Assembly: GCA_002083655.1 (NCBI GenBank)
Contig: MSXR01000016.1
Coordinates: forward strand, 1-64,000
From: Proteobacteria bacterium ST_bin14
GTDB taxonomy: Bacteria > Pseudomonadota > Alphaproteobacteria > Sphingomonadales > Sphingomonadaceae
Length of the DNA: 64,000 bases
Direction of reading: 5' to 3'
The notes under the pieces are model-generated. The model was not told the DNA's origin, made no database searches, and worked only from the letters and a program-made list of their open reading frames with translations. Shown here piece by piece: positions 25,652-33,432 of this stretch; within the stretch, counting starts at the first letter, position 1, and each line of letters opens with the position of its first letter. Both the position numbers and the translations under genes were made by a program.

Positions 25652-26899
25652 ATGAACGCCCCGCAGAACTTTGCCCCTATTTCTGATCCATCGGCTGAAC
25701 AGAATGCGCCGATTGGGTTTGCAGAATTCGTTGCGCTGGTCGCGTCGTTGATGGCGCTGACGGCGTTGGGGATTGATGCGATGCTGCCCGCGCTGCCCGC
25801 CATTGGTGGTGCGCTGGGCGTAGCGGTGGAGAATGATCGCCAGCTCGTCATCGTGATGTTCCTGTTCGGCTTTGGCATCGCCCAGCTGGTCCATGGTCCA
25901 TTGGCGGATCGTTATGGCCGACGCCCGGTGCTCGGCTTTGCCTTGGCTGCTTATGTTATCGCCAATCTGGTGGCGGCCTTGTCGAGCAGTTTCGTGCTGT
26001 TGCTCGCCGCGCGGTTTACCGCTGGTCTGGCGATTGCGGCGTCGCGGGTGGTGACGGTGGCGCTGGTGCGCGATTGCTATTCTGGCCGGGCGATGGCGCG
26101 GGTGATGAGCCTGGCGTTCATGGTGTTTATGGCGGCTCCCGTCCTCGCCCCCAGTTTTGGCCAGCTGATCTTGTTCTTTGGATCATGGCGGCTGATCTTC
26201 GTGATGATCGCGGTCATTTCTGCGATCATCCTGGGCTGGTTTATATGGCGCATGCCCGAAACATTGCGGGTGGAAAACCGCACGCCCTTGTCGCTTGAGC
26301 GATTGTGGCGGGGGTGGCGGCTGACGCTGACGGATCGCGCGTCGATTGGCTATACGCTGGCGGCGACCGCGCTGTTGGGCGCGCTGTATGGCTTTATCAA
26401 TTCGGTGCAGCAAATTGTCGCCGCGCTGACCGGGGATGATCAATTACTGGTGCCGGTGTTTATCGCGGTGGCCAGCATGATGGCGCTGGCGAACCTGCTC
26501 AATTCGCGGATCGTGATGCGGATTGGCACGCGGCGCATTTCGCACAGCGCGCTGGTGGGGTTCATTGCTGTTTCGGCCGTGCATCTGGCGATTTCGCTGG
26601 CGGGAGCGGAGACGATTTACAGCTTTGCCGTGCTGCAGGCGCTGGCGATGGCGTGTTTTGGGCTGGCGACGGCCAATTTCTCGTCGATGGCGATGGAAAA
26701 AATGGGTGAAATCGCGGGCACCGCCTCCAGCGTGCAGGGCTTTATCACAGTGACCAGCGGGGCGTTGATGGGCGCGTGGATTGGCCGGGCATTCGATGGC
26801 ACCACCGTGCCGCTTTATTCTGGCTTCGTGATTTTGGGGCTGGTGGCGTTCGCCATCGTCGCGGTGGTGGAGCGCGGCCGCCTGTTCCGCCCAAGCTGA
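25652..26899 (+). CDS. Bcr/CflA-family drug efflux transporter
   Basis: A 12-transmembrane MFS drug:H+ antiporter of the DHA1 Bcr/CflA type, about 415 residues. Family features: DAMLPALPAIGGALG in TM1, GPLADRYGRRPVL in the first loop, and ALVRDCYSG after TM4. Typical substrates of relatives include bicyclomycin and chloramphenicol; no substrate can be assigned here. ATG 25652 is one of three close in-frame starts (25625 and 25640 also possible), and none has a strong Shine-Dalgarno. Confidence 0.85.
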   Translation: MNAPQNFAPISDPSAEQNAPIGFAEFVALVASLMALTALGIDAMLPALPAIGGALGVAVENDRQLVIVMFLFGFGIAQLVHGPLADRYGRRPVLGFALAAYVIANLVAALSSSFVLLLAARFTAGLAIAASRVVTVALVRDCYSGRAMARVMSLAFMVFMAAPVLAPSFGQLILFFGSWRLIFVMIAVISAIILGWFIWRMPETLRVENRTPLSLERLWRGWRLTLTDRASIGYTLAATALLGALYGFINSVQQIVAALTGDDQLLVPVFIAVASMMALANLLNSRIVMRIGTRRISHSALVGFIAVSAVHLAISLAGAETIYSFAVLQALAMACFGLATANFSSMAMEKMGEIAGTASSVQGFITVTSGALMGAWIGRAFDGTTVPLYSGFVILGLVAFAIVAVVERGRLFRPS

Positions 26900-26997
26900 T
26901 CGCGGCTGCCCGGAACAACTACCGCGCCGCGCCGTTAGCACCGTGGAAGGCTGTGCGCCCAACACGTCCGGGCCAGCCATAATCGGGAGCATGAACG

Positions 26998-27336
26998 ATG
27001 GTGAGCGGTGGAATGCAGATACCGGGCAGCGGCACCGGTGATGATGGCTATGACGAAGATGGCTATGACGAAAGCCAGCGCGCCGAAATTCTGGAAGCCA
27101 CGGGTGAAGGCCCGACCGATGGGGTCATCATGACCGATCTTGCCCCCGATCTGGGTGGCGATGACGAAGTGGATGACGAGCCGGCCGACGACTCTGACCA
27201 CGCGACGCAAGGTGGCGGCGCTGAGCCCGATGATGACGACGATGATGACGACGATGACGACGACGATGACGTTGGCACCGGCGATGACGATGACGTCGGC
27301 GGCGAGCATGATGACGAGGAAAATGAAAACGCCTGA
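26998..27336 (+). CDS. Small, highly acidic Asp-run protein
   Basis: A 112-residue hydrophilic protein beginning MVSGGMQIPGSGTGDDGYDE. The first 75 residues have mixed composition; the rest includes a run of 14 Asp and the tail DDEENENA. GGAG lies eight nt before ATG 26998. The opposite strand also has a long open frame, but it is the hydrophobic shadow (VIVVVIVV) of the GAC/GAT repeats and has no start signal. Acidic patches may bind cations or basic proteins; the function is unknown. The DNA is a GAC/GAT triplet microsatellite, so the Asp run may vary in length between strains. Confidence 0.6.
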   Translation: MVSGGMQIPGSGTGDDGYDEDGYDESQRAEILEATGEGPTDGVIMTDLAPDLGGDDEVDDEPADDSDHATQGGGAEPDDDDDDDDDDDDDDVGTGDDDDVGGEHDDEENENA

Positions 27337-27658
27337 AAATGAAAACGCCTGACTGGGGCTGACCAATGGGCGCGCGCGGTTGCTTGCTGCGCGCGCCGAC
27401 AGGGCGTAGCCTTTGGTTTGATCCCCTTCAGCCAAGCACAGCTTTGTTGTGCTCCCGCGAAGGCGAGTGCTGGGTCGGATCGTCCCCCGGACGATCCTTG
27501 CACCTACGGCGTAGGTGCAACGCTGCACTCCCAGTCTGGGCCCCCGCCTTGGCGGGGGAACAATAGACTTGGAATTCGGTCGGAATTGATGCGCCACTCT
27601 GGCGGAAGGGGAAGATTACCCGTAGCCTTTACCGGTCATCTGATCGGGAACGACAATC
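27337..27658. repeat. Intergenic gap with family-B copy 2 carrying nested hairpins
   Basis: After a GGCGCGCGC...GCGCGCGCC hairpin (27371-27399) the gap holds family-B copy 2 (about 27418-27620). Relative to copy 3 at 45.4 kb it has an extra segment of about 60 bp made of two perfect hairpins: GGATCGTCC-CCC-GGACGATCC (27478-27498) and TTGCACCTAC-GGC-GTAGGTGCAA (27499-27521). It ends with the family tail CGGTCGGAATTGATGCGCC...GGCGGAAGGGG. No gene. Confidence 0.8.
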
Positions 27659-28144
27659 ATGCGCGCCACCGCTTTATTTGCTGCCGCCCTTAGCCTTGTG
27701 ATCGCTGGTGGAGGCGCGACGGCCCAGCCCGCCCCGTCAAAGGCGGATGCAAAAGCGACTGCCCGCAGCGAGGCGATCGTCAGCGGGCGGCAGGCGGCGT
27801 TCAAACTGTCTCTCGCCAGCTTTGTGGGGCTGAAGGCGGCAATCACGCGCGGGGATGACCCCAAGACGATGATCCTGCCCGCCAGCGCCCTCGCCGCCTG
27901 GGGCCGCGCTATTCCCGGCATGTTCCCTGCAGAAGCCGCGTCGCCATCCTCCAAAGCGCTGCCCACGGTATGGAGCGACCGCGCCGGATTCGAAGCCCGC
28001 GCCGCTGACATGGCCACTGCTGCGGCGCAACTCGCAACGCTGGCCAAGGCCGGCGACGCTGCCGCGCTTTCCGCGCAGTGGGACGTGCTGAAGGGCAGCT
28101 GTTCGGCCTGCCACGACAAATACCGGGCGGAAGAAAAACGCTGA
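27659..28144 (+). CDS. Cytochrome c' (four-helix c-type cytochrome)
   Basis: A 161-residue periplasmic haem protein: signal peptide (cleavage near ATAQPAP), a four-helix-bundle body, and a single C-terminal CSACH haem-attachment motif (GSCSACHDKYRAEEKR), the hallmark position for cytochrome c'. Family members bind NO and CO and are linked to NO tolerance; no NO-handling genes are adjacent. The start ATG 27659 lacks a clear Shine-Dalgarno. Confidence 0.87.
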   Translation: MRATALFAAALSLVIAGGGATAQPAPSKADAKATARSEAIVSGRQAAFKLSLASFVGLKAAITRGDDPKTMILPASALAAWGRAIPGMFPAEAASPSSKALPTVWSDRAGFEARAADMATAAAQLATLAKAGDAAALSAQWDVLKGSCSACHDKYRAEEKR

Positions 28145-28174
28145 TCTAGGGCACAATCCCGCCCGCCAACGACG

Positions 28175-28957
28175 TTAGTTGGGCGCGATCAGCTCGGGTC
28201 GATATTCGAAGTGCATCGTGTCGAAATGCCGCCAGCGTCCGCCCCAGATAAAGCCGTGGCGTTCAAACGCTGCAACAATGTCGGCGGGCAGGCGGTTGCG
28301 ATAGCGCGCGCGCTCGCCACCCGACCAGCGCCAGTAATCGGCCTGCGCGCTCGCGAGGTCGATCGCGATCCCGTAGCCGTGCATGCTCCGCTGGCTGGTG
28401 CCTGCAATGGTGCGGCAGCTATAGCCGCCCGAATTGGGGACGAGATAGCGCGTCATCGCGGGCGGCAGCTGCGCCAGATCGCGCAGGACGGCCTCAAGTT
28501 TATCGGCGACATGGTTGGTGGTGGTGACGCGAATGCTGCCGCCGCCGCGCCCGGGCAGCCACGCGACATCGCGCAAGCGCACGGCAGCCTTGCGGCAATC
28601 ACCATAGATCGCATCGAAAAAGGGTTCGTAGCGCACGCGGCCGGGGTCGGTAATGGGCGCGGGCGAGAGCGGCGCACCGGCGGGATAAGGGTCAACAAAC
28701 ATGGCATCAATATCGGGGTGCGCCTGGCGCTCCGCCTCGGTAGCGGCGGCGGGCCCGAGCCTGCGCGGCAGGCGGGTGCCGTTGCTGAGGATGACCTCGC
28801 CGGCGGTGACCTGCGCGACGAGGCCTGGATAGCCGGCGATGAGCCGCGCGGCCCATGGCGGCGCGGGGGCTTGCGCGGTGGCGGGGGTGGTCAGGGCGAG
28901 AACGGCCAGGATGAGGAGCGGCAGAGCGGTACGCGCGCGGTGTCGGCTTGGCATCAT
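28175..28957 (-). CDS. Periplasmic M15-family peptidase (D-Ala/endopeptidase type)
   Basis: About 260 residues with a signal peptide (cleavage near ATAQAPA). The zinc site of the VanY/CwlK-like M15 fold is visible: SMHGYGIAIDL supplies His and Asp, and DTMHFEY supplies the second His. Such enzymes trim the peptide stems of peptidoglycan. Two adjacent ATGs at 28957 and 28954 follow GGGATC. Convergent with cytochrome c', divergent from the SEC-C gene. Confidence 0.83.
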   Translation of the reverse strand: MMPSRHRARTALPLLILAVLALTTPATAQAPAPPWAARLIAGYPGLVAQVTAGEVILSNGTRLPRRLGPAAATEAERQAHPDIDAMFVDPYPAGAPLSPAPITDPGRVRYEPFFDAIYGDCRKAAVRLRDVAWLPGRGGGSIRVTTTNHVADKLEAVLRDLAQLPPAMTRYLVPNSGGYSCRTIAGTSQRSMHGYGIAIDLASAQADYWRWSGGERARYRNRLPADIVAAFERHGFIWGGRWRHFDTMHFEYRPELIAPN

Positions 28958-29040
28958 GATCCCATTTGCGTAAGCATTTGCATCCGGCGTCGCAACGACC
29001 CGGCATCAAGCGGAGGCGACCATGACCCGTATCGATCACG

Positions 29041-29302
29041 ATGACCGCCCCTGCTTTCGAGGTAACCTCAAAGCGTCGTAAGGGCTTCCCGAGCGAGACC
29101 AACGTCAAACGCGGGCTGCGCACGGTGCGCGGCGGTGACGTCGAACTGCTGGAAAAACTCGGGCGGCGTGATCCGTGCCCGTGCGGTTCGGGGAAGAGAT
29201 TTCAAGCAATGCTGCATGACCTCGGGCCGGTTTCGACGGCGCCGAGCGAGCGGATTATTGGCGGTGAGCGAGCGTGCGCTGTCTGACCGGTGGCAAGCTT
29301 AA
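29041..29302 (+). pseudogene. SEC-C zinc-motif protein, frameshifted
   Basis: The frame begins well (KRRKGFPSETNVKRGLRTV) and reaches DPCPCGSGKRF, the first half of a SEC-C zinc motif. It then reads QAMLHD, losing the two cysteines. Removing one T from the TTT at 29200-29202 gives CPCGSGKRFKQCCMTSGR, the canonical motif, and the frame runs to TAA at 29300-29302 (86 residues). As given, the reading frame ends at 29286. This is either a real +1 frameshift that destroys zinc binding or a sequence error. SEC-C modules bind zinc and are found in SecA and many small proteins; the role of this one is unknown. Confidence 0.75.
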
Positions 29303-29333
29303 GTCCCTCTCCTGAAGGGGAGGGGTAGGGGGT

Positions 29334-29453
29334 GGTGGCTCTCAGTCTCACCGAGCCGCCGCCCGCTACGATGATTTCGTCGAGACGCTCGCCGTAGTGA
29401 AACGCGCGGGAATCACGCGGCTGGAATTTATGACGGAGCGGCGAGGGGAGTAG
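29334..29453 (+). pseudogene. 3' relic of an ExbD/TolR-like gene
   Basis: In one frame the sequence reads ARYDDFVETLAVVKRAGITR and ends EFMTERRGE, stop at 29451-29453. This matches the C-terminal end of ExbD proteins (RY-x-D-x-x-x-x-L-x-x-x-K-x-A-G-I-T-K). No start or N-terminal transmembrane domain precedes it; upstream is repeat-like DNA (GGGGAGGGGTAGGGGGTGG). It looks like the stump of a deleted exbD. Short length keeps confidence moderate. Confidence 0.45.
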
Positions 29454-29458
29454 GCGTC

Positions 29459-29722
29459 TCAGGCGGCGCTGCGTAACAATGCGCCAGCCTCGTCGAGCCG
29501 ACGATGCACACTCGGCGCTGAAAGCTCGAACCCATTTGGCCAGGCGAGCGCGCCACCTTCGATGAACGCGCGCGCGAAATAGGCCGGGTCTACAAGCGGG
29601 CGCGTCATCACGGTATCGCGCGCGATCAAGTCGGCGGCGGACCAGTGGGCGGTGCTGCCGTCGGAAAAAGTGAGCGATAGGCTCATCGGCCCTTCGGGTT
29701 TTACCTGAACGAGCTTGATCAT
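29459..29722 (-). CDS. DUF2442 protein coupled to the restriction endonuclease
   Basis: An 87-residue DUF2442 protein (LSLTFSDGSTAHWSAADL; GALAWPNGFELSAPSVH). The family is small, widespread and often found beside toxin-antitoxin or mobile genes. Its ATG overlaps the endonuclease stop (TGATG), so it is translated as the third gene of the restriction-modification operon. That placement suggests an accessory or regulatory part, which is inference; it could equally be a passenger. Confidence 0.8.
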   Translation of the reverse strand: MIKLVQVKPEGPMSLSLTFSDGSTAHWSAADLIARDTVMTRPLVDPAYFARAFIEGGALAWPNGFELSAPSVHRRLDEAGALLRSAA

Positions 29723-30576
29723 CAGATTGTCAGATCAAGGGGAAGATCAGATATATCCCTAAGTCGATTTCCTGCGACCATAATATTGACCAGATTGCTT
29801 ACTTCGTCTTGCTTAAGCGCCTTCACAGCCTCCTGAAGTTCGGGTAATGCAAAGTGATAGACACAATCCAAATCACCCGTACCCAAGGCAAGGGATGCCA
29901 GTCGACTTGGCGATGGCTCGCCAGTCACGACGACGATATGCGGAACCCGCCCTTTTCGACTTCTTATGAGATTCAGTGCTTCGAAACGTGAATTTTGGGC
30001 ACGGTCGCTGCGCATCGTCCATTTACAAGAGATAGATGCGTGCATGAGAGGAAGCTGGCTGTTCTTGGCGCGTAACGGAGAATGGAGCCCCGATTGGTCA
30101 TCAAGCGCCATGCCGTTCGCCATGAAATCGTCGTCATCAATCGGCGTTCGTGAGACGACAACGTCTGAGGCAACGGCGTAATCATTGCCTACAAAAACGG
30201 CCAAGTCGGGATTTTCGTTGGCGATCCTTTGAACCTCGGCGAGATGGGAATATTGTTGATAGCGAGCAATAACGAGCTCCGATCGTGCGTTTATGCATTC
30301 AGTTGTCCAATTTCCTGGCCGCAAACCATGAAGATGCGACAATGCTGACTGGACAAAATTGGTCACACATTTTTCAAATTCGACCCCGGCTGTTTGACCG
30401 GCAAGCTTGGTGCCGGCGCTCGCACCAAGTTTGTTGGCCATTTCCCGAGCAATCCGGACGCTTGATTGCTGGCTGGCATCCGCATTTGATGCAACGCCGT
30501 CGTTGATCACCAGCAGACGCTCGCAAATCTGCTGGTGAAATTGTGCCCGCAGTGATGTCAGCGACACAGCGCTCAT
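29722..30576 (-). CDS. NgoMIV-like type II restriction endonuclease
   Basis: 284 residues. From memory of NgoMIV (a tetrameric endonuclease cutting G^CCGGC) many segments line up: GQTAGVEFEKC, ELVIARYQQYSHL, MHASISCKWTMRSDRAQN, RKGRVPHIVVVTGEPSPSRL, ALGTGDLDCVYHFALPEL and the end LRDISDLPLDLTI. The catalytic site is present: Asp in ASDVVVSR, Lys in SCK, and the downstream Glu in SRFEALNLI. The recognition site is therefore likely GCCGGC, by inference. The start overlaps the methyltransferase stop (ATGA). Lower GC than its neighbours suggests acquisition. Confidence 0.88.
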   Translation of the reverse strand: MSAVSLTSLRAQFHQQICERLLVINDGVASNADASQQSSVRIAREMANKLGASAGTKLAGQTAGVEFEKCVTNFVQSALSHLHGLRPGNWTTECINARSELVIARYQQYSHLAEVQRIANENPDLAVFVGNDYAVASDVVVSRTPIDDDDFMANGMALDDQSGLHSPLRAKNSQLPLMHASISCKWTMRSDRAQNSRFEALNLIRSRKGRVPHIVVVTGEPSPSRLASLALGTGDLDCVYHFALPELQEAVKALKQDEVSNLVNIMVAGNRLRDISDLPLDLTI

Positions 30577-31526
30577 GCGGCATGGGCCGAAAACAGCTTT
30601 TGCACCGACAATGCAATCTTCAGATTATGCGCGACTGCCCGTGCGACCGGCGGCGGGAATGCATTGCCAACTTGCCGGTATGATGTTGTTTTTGCACCAT
30701 AGAATTGCCAGCTGTCGGGAAAGCCCTGAATTCGGGCCACCATGCGGACGGTGAGCCGTGGCATGCCGACAAAATCCGGATCGGGTGCCTCTGCGGCCAA
30801 GCTCCGCCCTTCGACGCCCAGCGTTGCCCAAGCCTTTCTGGCGCGCGTCGGCCCAAGGTCGGGGCCGCCATGTTTTTTTGACCCGCCGACAATTGTCGGT
30901 GCGATTTCGTTGGCACGGGCGGCCCATGCTTTGGTGCCGAGCCAGCCGCGCGCACCCATCAGGTCTTTCAGTGTCTCGCCGACTGTTGGCGGATTGTGGG
31001 GCAGCGCGGTTGGCCAATCGAAAACGTCGGCCAAATCCTTCCGAATCGCCACGATGACGACCCGGGGCCGCAACTGCGGGACGCCGAAGTCGGATGCGTT
31101 CAGCAGACGCCATTCGGTATGGTAGCCTAGCTGATCAAGCTGGCTTTTGAGTAAGGTCCGATAGTCATCAAAGACAGCCGAGAGGAACCCGCGCACATTC
31201 TCGATCATCACCGCCTTGGGGCGCATTTCGTCGATCAGTCGCAGTGCTGCCGGAAACAGGTTGCGCTCGTCGAGATCGCCTAATTGTTTGCCAGCCACCG
31301 AAAAGGGTGGGCAGGGCAATCCGGCAGCGAACAGGTCGATCCCCTTATAGGGGCGCCCGTCGAAATCGTTCATGTCTTGGGCAAAAACCTTCCAGCCGGG
31401 GCGGTTGAGTTCGAGTGTCTTGGCAAAATCGCGTTCGATTTCGACCAGTGCCTCATGTCGAAAACCAGCCTGTTCGAGACCGATGGCCTGGCCGCCGGCA
31501 CCTGCGCAAAATTCGATGGAGTGCAT
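30573..31526 (-). CDS. DNA cytosine-5 methyltransferase
   Basis: 317 residues with the ordered C5-MTase motifs: motif I FCAGAGGQAIGLEQAGF, motif IV with the catalytic Cys in GLPCPPFSVAG, motif VI MIENVRGF, motif VIII QLRPRVVIVAI, and motif X RQVGNAFPPPVA. It should protect the host DNA at the site cut by the coupled endonuclease. ATG 31526 has GAGAG eight nt upstream; a TTG at 31553 would add nine residues that do not look conserved. Confidence 0.93.
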   Translation of the reverse strand: MHSIEFCAGAGGQAIGLEQAGFRHEALVEIERDFAKTLELNRPGWKVFAQDMNDFDGRPYKGIDLFAAGLPCPPFSVAGKQLGDLDERNLFPAALRLIDEMRPKAVMIENVRGFLSAVFDDYRTLLKSQLDQLGYHTEWRLLNASDFGVPQLRPRVVIVAIRKDLADVFDWPTALPHNPPTVGETLKDLMGARGWLGTKAWAARANEIAPTIVGGSKKHGGPDLGPTRARKAWATLGVEGRSLAAEAPDPDFVGMPRLTVRMVARIQGFPDSWQFYGAKTTSYRQVGNAFPPPVARAVAHNLKIALSVQKLFSAHAA

Positions 31527-31740
31527 TGCGATTCTCTCGATGCCCTTGCTCAAGCCTCAGGCTATGTTCTGTTTATGTTCACGTCAAGCCGACAAGATAC
31601 CGGGAGGCAAGTGGCGGTTTTTGTATGTCAGGATAACCGCCAACCCCGCGGACAGCAGCCCATCTTGCGTTTCGCTCCGGCGGATGCGGCCATCGAGGCA
31701 AGACCGCAAAATCAATTATAGCCGAAATCGCTATAGGGGT

Positions 31741-31767
31741 GAAGTCGTCCGGTGGTCGGACGACTTC
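31741..31767. terminator. Perfect hairpin between nrdB and the RM operon
   Basis: GAAGTCGTCCG-GTGGT-CGGACGACTTC, an 11-bp perfect stem with a 5-nt loop, lies directly after the nrdB stop. No T-run follows on the nrdB strand, so termination is plausible but not certain. It may equally be an intergenic palindromic repeat. Confidence 0.5.
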
Positions 31768-31773
31768 GCTCAC

Positions 31774-32829
31774 TCACTCCGCCGCCACCCCGGCTCGTGC
31801 AAACATATCGTCCCCACCATCCTCATTCGCCACCGCCGCAGGCGTAACCTTCACCTTCTGGCGCTTGTCGAACGAATCCCACACGTCGTTCCAGTTCCCC
31901 CGTGTCGCGCCCTTGGAATATTCCGTGGCGCGTTGTTCGAAGAAGTTGGCGTGTTCCACGCCGTTCAGCAGTGGGGCGAGCCAGGGCAGGGGGTGTTCGT
32001 CGATCATGTAGATGGGCTTCAGATCAAGCTGGGCCAGCCGCCAATCGGCGATGTAGCGGATGTACTTCTTGATCTCCTTGGGCGTCATCCCCGTTACCGG
32101 GCCCTGTTCAAACGCCAGGTCGATGAACGCATCTTCCAGCCGAACCGTCGTCTGGCACACGTCCATGATGTCGTCCTTCACGGCCTTGGTCAGGCACTGC
32201 CGTTCCTTCACGAACGCGTGATAGAGGTGGATGATGCCTTCGCAGTGCAGGCTTTCGTCGCGCACGCTCCAGCTGACGATCTGGCCCATGCCCTTCATCT
32301 TGTTAAAGCGCGGAAAGTTCATCAGCATGGCAAAGCTGGCGAACAATTGCAGCCCTTCGGTAAAGCCGCCGAACATCGCCAGCGTGCGGGCGATATCGGC
32401 ATCGCTGTCGACGCCGAAGGTTTTCAGATAATCATGCTTGTCCTTCATCTCGCTATATTCGAGGAAGGCGCCATATTCGCTTTCGGGCATGCCGATGGTG
32501 TCGAGCAAATGGCTGTACGCGGCGATGTGCACCGTTTCCATGTTGCTGAACGCGGTCAGCATCATCTTGATTTCGGTGGGCTTGAACACGCGACCATATT
32601 TATCGTGGTAGCAATCCTGCACCTCGATATCGGCCTGGGTGAAAAAGCGGAAAATCTGCGTCAGCAAATTGCGTTCATGTTCGCTGATCTTTTGCGCCCA
32701 ATCGCGGCAATCCTCGCCCAGCGGCACTTCCTCTGGCATCCAGTGGATCTGCTGCTGGCGCTTCCAAAACTCATAAGCCCAAGGGTATTCGAAGGGCTTA
32801 TAGGCTTTGCGGGCTTCAAGAAGCGACAT
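31774..32829 (-). CDS. nrdB: Ribonucleotide reductase class Ia, beta subunit
   Basis: Small subunit (351 residues) holding the di-iron site and tyrosyl radical for deoxyribonucleotide synthesis. Ligand-bearing helices: EVQDCYHDKYG, FSNMETVHIAAYSHLL (with the radical Tyr in AAYSHLL), SVRDESLHCEG. It is on the same strand as nrdA but separated from it by about 1.8 kb holding a small-protein operon, DUF2171 and an SPFH-like gene, unlike the usual adjacent pair. Confidence 0.94.
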   Translation of the reverse strand: MSLLEARKAYKPFEYPWAYEFWKRQQQIHWMPEEVPLGEDCRDWAQKISEHERNLLTQIFRFFTQADIEVQDCYHDKYGRVFKPTEIKMMLTAFSNMETVHIAAYSHLLDTIGMPESEYGAFLEYSEMKDKHDYLKTFGVDSDADIARTLAMFGGFTEGLQLFASFAMLMNFPRFNKMKGMGQIVSWSVRDESLHCEGIIHLYHAFVKERQCLTKAVKDDIMDVCQTTVRLEDAFIDLAFEQGPVTGMTPKEIKKYIRYIADWRLAQLDLKPIYMIDEHPLPWLAPLLNGVEHANFFEQRATEYSKGATRGNWNDVWDSFDKRQKVKVTPAAVANEDGGDDMFARAGVAAE

Positions 32830-32870
32830 GGGCGGGTTTTCCTAAACTAGAAACAAAAGGCGAAGGGGAA

Positions 32871-33095
32871 TCAGCGGTAATGCGACAGGCAGATCATGAT
32901 GCAGGCGCCGCCCAGCAGAACCAGGCCGACGGCAAAGGTATTGCGACTGGTGCTATCGATTGGGCGATGATTGGCGCGCTTGGCCAGGCGGGATGCCAAG
33001 CCGTGGCGCGATCCGGCGACATCGGCGACCACCCAGCCAGCAAAAATAAGATTCAGGCCAATGATGATGCCGATCAGATCATATGCATGTGTCAA
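32871..33095 (-). CDS. Small membrane protein (74 aa), micro-operon gene 4
   Basis: Two predicted transmembrane segments (IGIIIGLNLIFAGWVVADVA; TFAVGLVLLGGACIMICL) joined by a basic loop. The TTG start overlaps the previous gene's stop (TTGA), with GGAG about nine nt upstream. No known family recognised. Confidence 0.55.
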   Translation of the reverse strand: MTHAYDLIGIIIGLNLIFAGWVVADVAGSRHGLASRLAKRANHRPIDSTSRNTFAVGLVLLGGACIMICLSHYR

Positions 33096-33304
33096 TGTAG
33101 GTTACTCCAGGTCCAAAGGGCATAAGCAAAACCGCCCAGAATTAATGTCAACGCCGCCAGCATTGTACCCACAATCCGTTTGGCATAGCGAGCCTGCTCG
33201 CTAGCCCCGGACCGGGTAACAACGAATACAGCCAAAAGGCCGGACACGCTGGCAACACCCGCCATAATGACGGGTGGCGTAGCAAGTGCAAGTATGCGGT
33301 TCAT
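33092..33304 (-). CDS. Small membrane protein (70 aa), micro-operon gene 3
   Basis: MNRILALATPPVIMAGVASV begins the first of two hydrophobic helices, and a basic loop (ARYAKR) precedes the second (IVGTMLAALTLILGGFAYAL). ATG 33304 has AGGA eight nt upstream and overlaps the stop of the 43-residue gene before it (ATGA). No family recognised. Confidence 0.6.
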   Translation of the reverse strand: MNRILALATPPVIMAGVASVSGLLAVFVVTRSGASEQARYAKRIVGTMLAALTLILGGFAYALWTWSNLH

Positions 33305-33432
33305 GCCGGCGATCCTGCATGGCTGCGCGCTGTAATCCAGGCATAAGCGAGGATCAGCCGCAGCGATGCGGCTGCCACGATCAGGCCGTTTCCCCTGGAC
33401 GATGAACGGGTGGTGCGCGGCATATCGCTCAT
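33301..33432 (-). CDS. 43-residue membrane micro-protein, micro-operon gene 2
   Basis: A 43-codon gene, ATG 33430-33432 to TGA 33301-33303. It starts inside the stop of the lipoprotein gene (ATGA) and ends in the start of gene 3 (ATGA), so all three are chained by overlaps. The product begins MSDMPRTTRSSSRGNG and has one hydrophobic helix (LIVAAASLRLILAYAWI). The precise overlaps at both ends are the main support for coding. Confidence 0.5.
   Translation of the reverse strand: MSDMPRTTRSSSRGNGLIVAAASLRLILAYAWITARSHAGSPA

Noticed and set aside
26935..27597. Long leftward open frame with strings of Val/Ile (220 codons)
   Set aside because: It is the complement of the GAC/GAT run and of family-B repeat DNA; it has no start signal and its first third is translated repeat (PPRRGPRL-type).
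30573..31553. Start of the DNA methyltransferase at TTG 31553
   Set aside because: ATG 31526 has a Shine-Dalgarno and begins at the conserved core; the added residues look non-conserved.
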